64,000 nt of DNA. It comes from Shewanella loihica PV-4 (GTDB lineage: Bacteria > Pseudomonadota > Gammaproteobacteria > Enterobacterales > Shewanellaceae). Positions 63,790 to 64,000 of the stretch are shown here, one piece after another. The DNA lies in assembly GCF_000016065.1 (NCBI RefSeq), contig NC_009092.1:930001-994000 (forward strand), in the 5' to 3' direction. Numbering within the stretch: position 1 is the stretch's first letter; each line of letters begins with the position of its first letter. The position numbers and the translations under genes were made by a program. The notes under the pieces were generated by a model. The model had not been told where the DNA came from, searched no databases, and saw nothing but the letters and a program-made list of their open reading frames with translations.

Positions 63790-64000
<211 letters not shown>

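Overview
The window is gammaproteobacterial chromosome and almost certainly Shewanella. The pointers are the prfB-lysS pair, narQP next to a pentahaem nrfA, a SlyX ending in the Shewanella-type tail, E. coli-like sequences throughout (LysS, RpiA, AroG, Mdh, Obg, YjjPB), and a CRP-like plus NarP-like control region in front of nrfA. The species cannot be settled from the sequence alone. Gene density is high. I found no rRNA, tRNA, insertion sequence, prophage or CRISPR array. The region reads as core chromosome with a few lineage-specific proteins.

Layout. 1-2.65 kb: the N-terminal part of a large [2Fe-2S]/GltD-like flavoprotein, cut by the window edge, and a fused Cys/His-pentapeptide-K+ channel protein. 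2.8-5.5 kb: prfB (with the autoregulatory +1 frameshift) and lysS. 5.7-13.6 kb: a PAS-PAS-GSDEF-EAL protein, rluE, nagB behind a LacI-type operator, an SRPBCC/cupin pair, rlhA and a PH-domain protein. 13.6-23.3 kb: an ATPase, small enzymes and LysR regulators, rpiA beside a 19-bp tandem repeat, yedI, a lipoprotein cyclophilin, cidAB with a divergent LysR gene, and a CBS protein. 23.6-33 kb: a Tat-exported PhoD phosphatase, a phosphoribosyltransferase, a large M1-peptidase-like lipoprotein lacking its zinc site, lpoB with a COG3014 lipoprotein, slyX and a WD40 lipoprotein.

33-45 kb: fkpA, yacL, narQP and nrfA (nitrite ammonification and its control), an isochorismatase-like hydrolase, glnK-amtB (ammonium sensing and uptake, with an NtrC-like palindrome), two envelope proteins and aroG. 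45-57 kb: an ABC exporter, small unknown proteins, a histidine phosphatase, fpr, a GST, a Fur-box-preceded ferric iron ABC importer (fbpABC), a Dyp-type peroxidase and a cupin. 57-64 kb: argR and mdh with ARG boxes between them, ispB, rplU-rpmA-obgE, yjjPB and the start of folA.

The clearest physiological themes are nitrogen respiration and assimilation (narQP-nrfA, glnK-amtB), iron supply (fbpABC), and outer-envelope lipoproteins (LpoB, COG3014, WD40, FkpA, cyclophilin, M1-like). The least ordinary items are the M1-family lipoprotein that has lost all zinc ligands, the Cys/His-pentapeptide-K+ channel fusion, the [2Fe-2S]-GltD fusion at the left edge, and several intergenic inverted or tandem repeats that known genes do not explain. 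I did not find a convincing wholly new multi-gene system.
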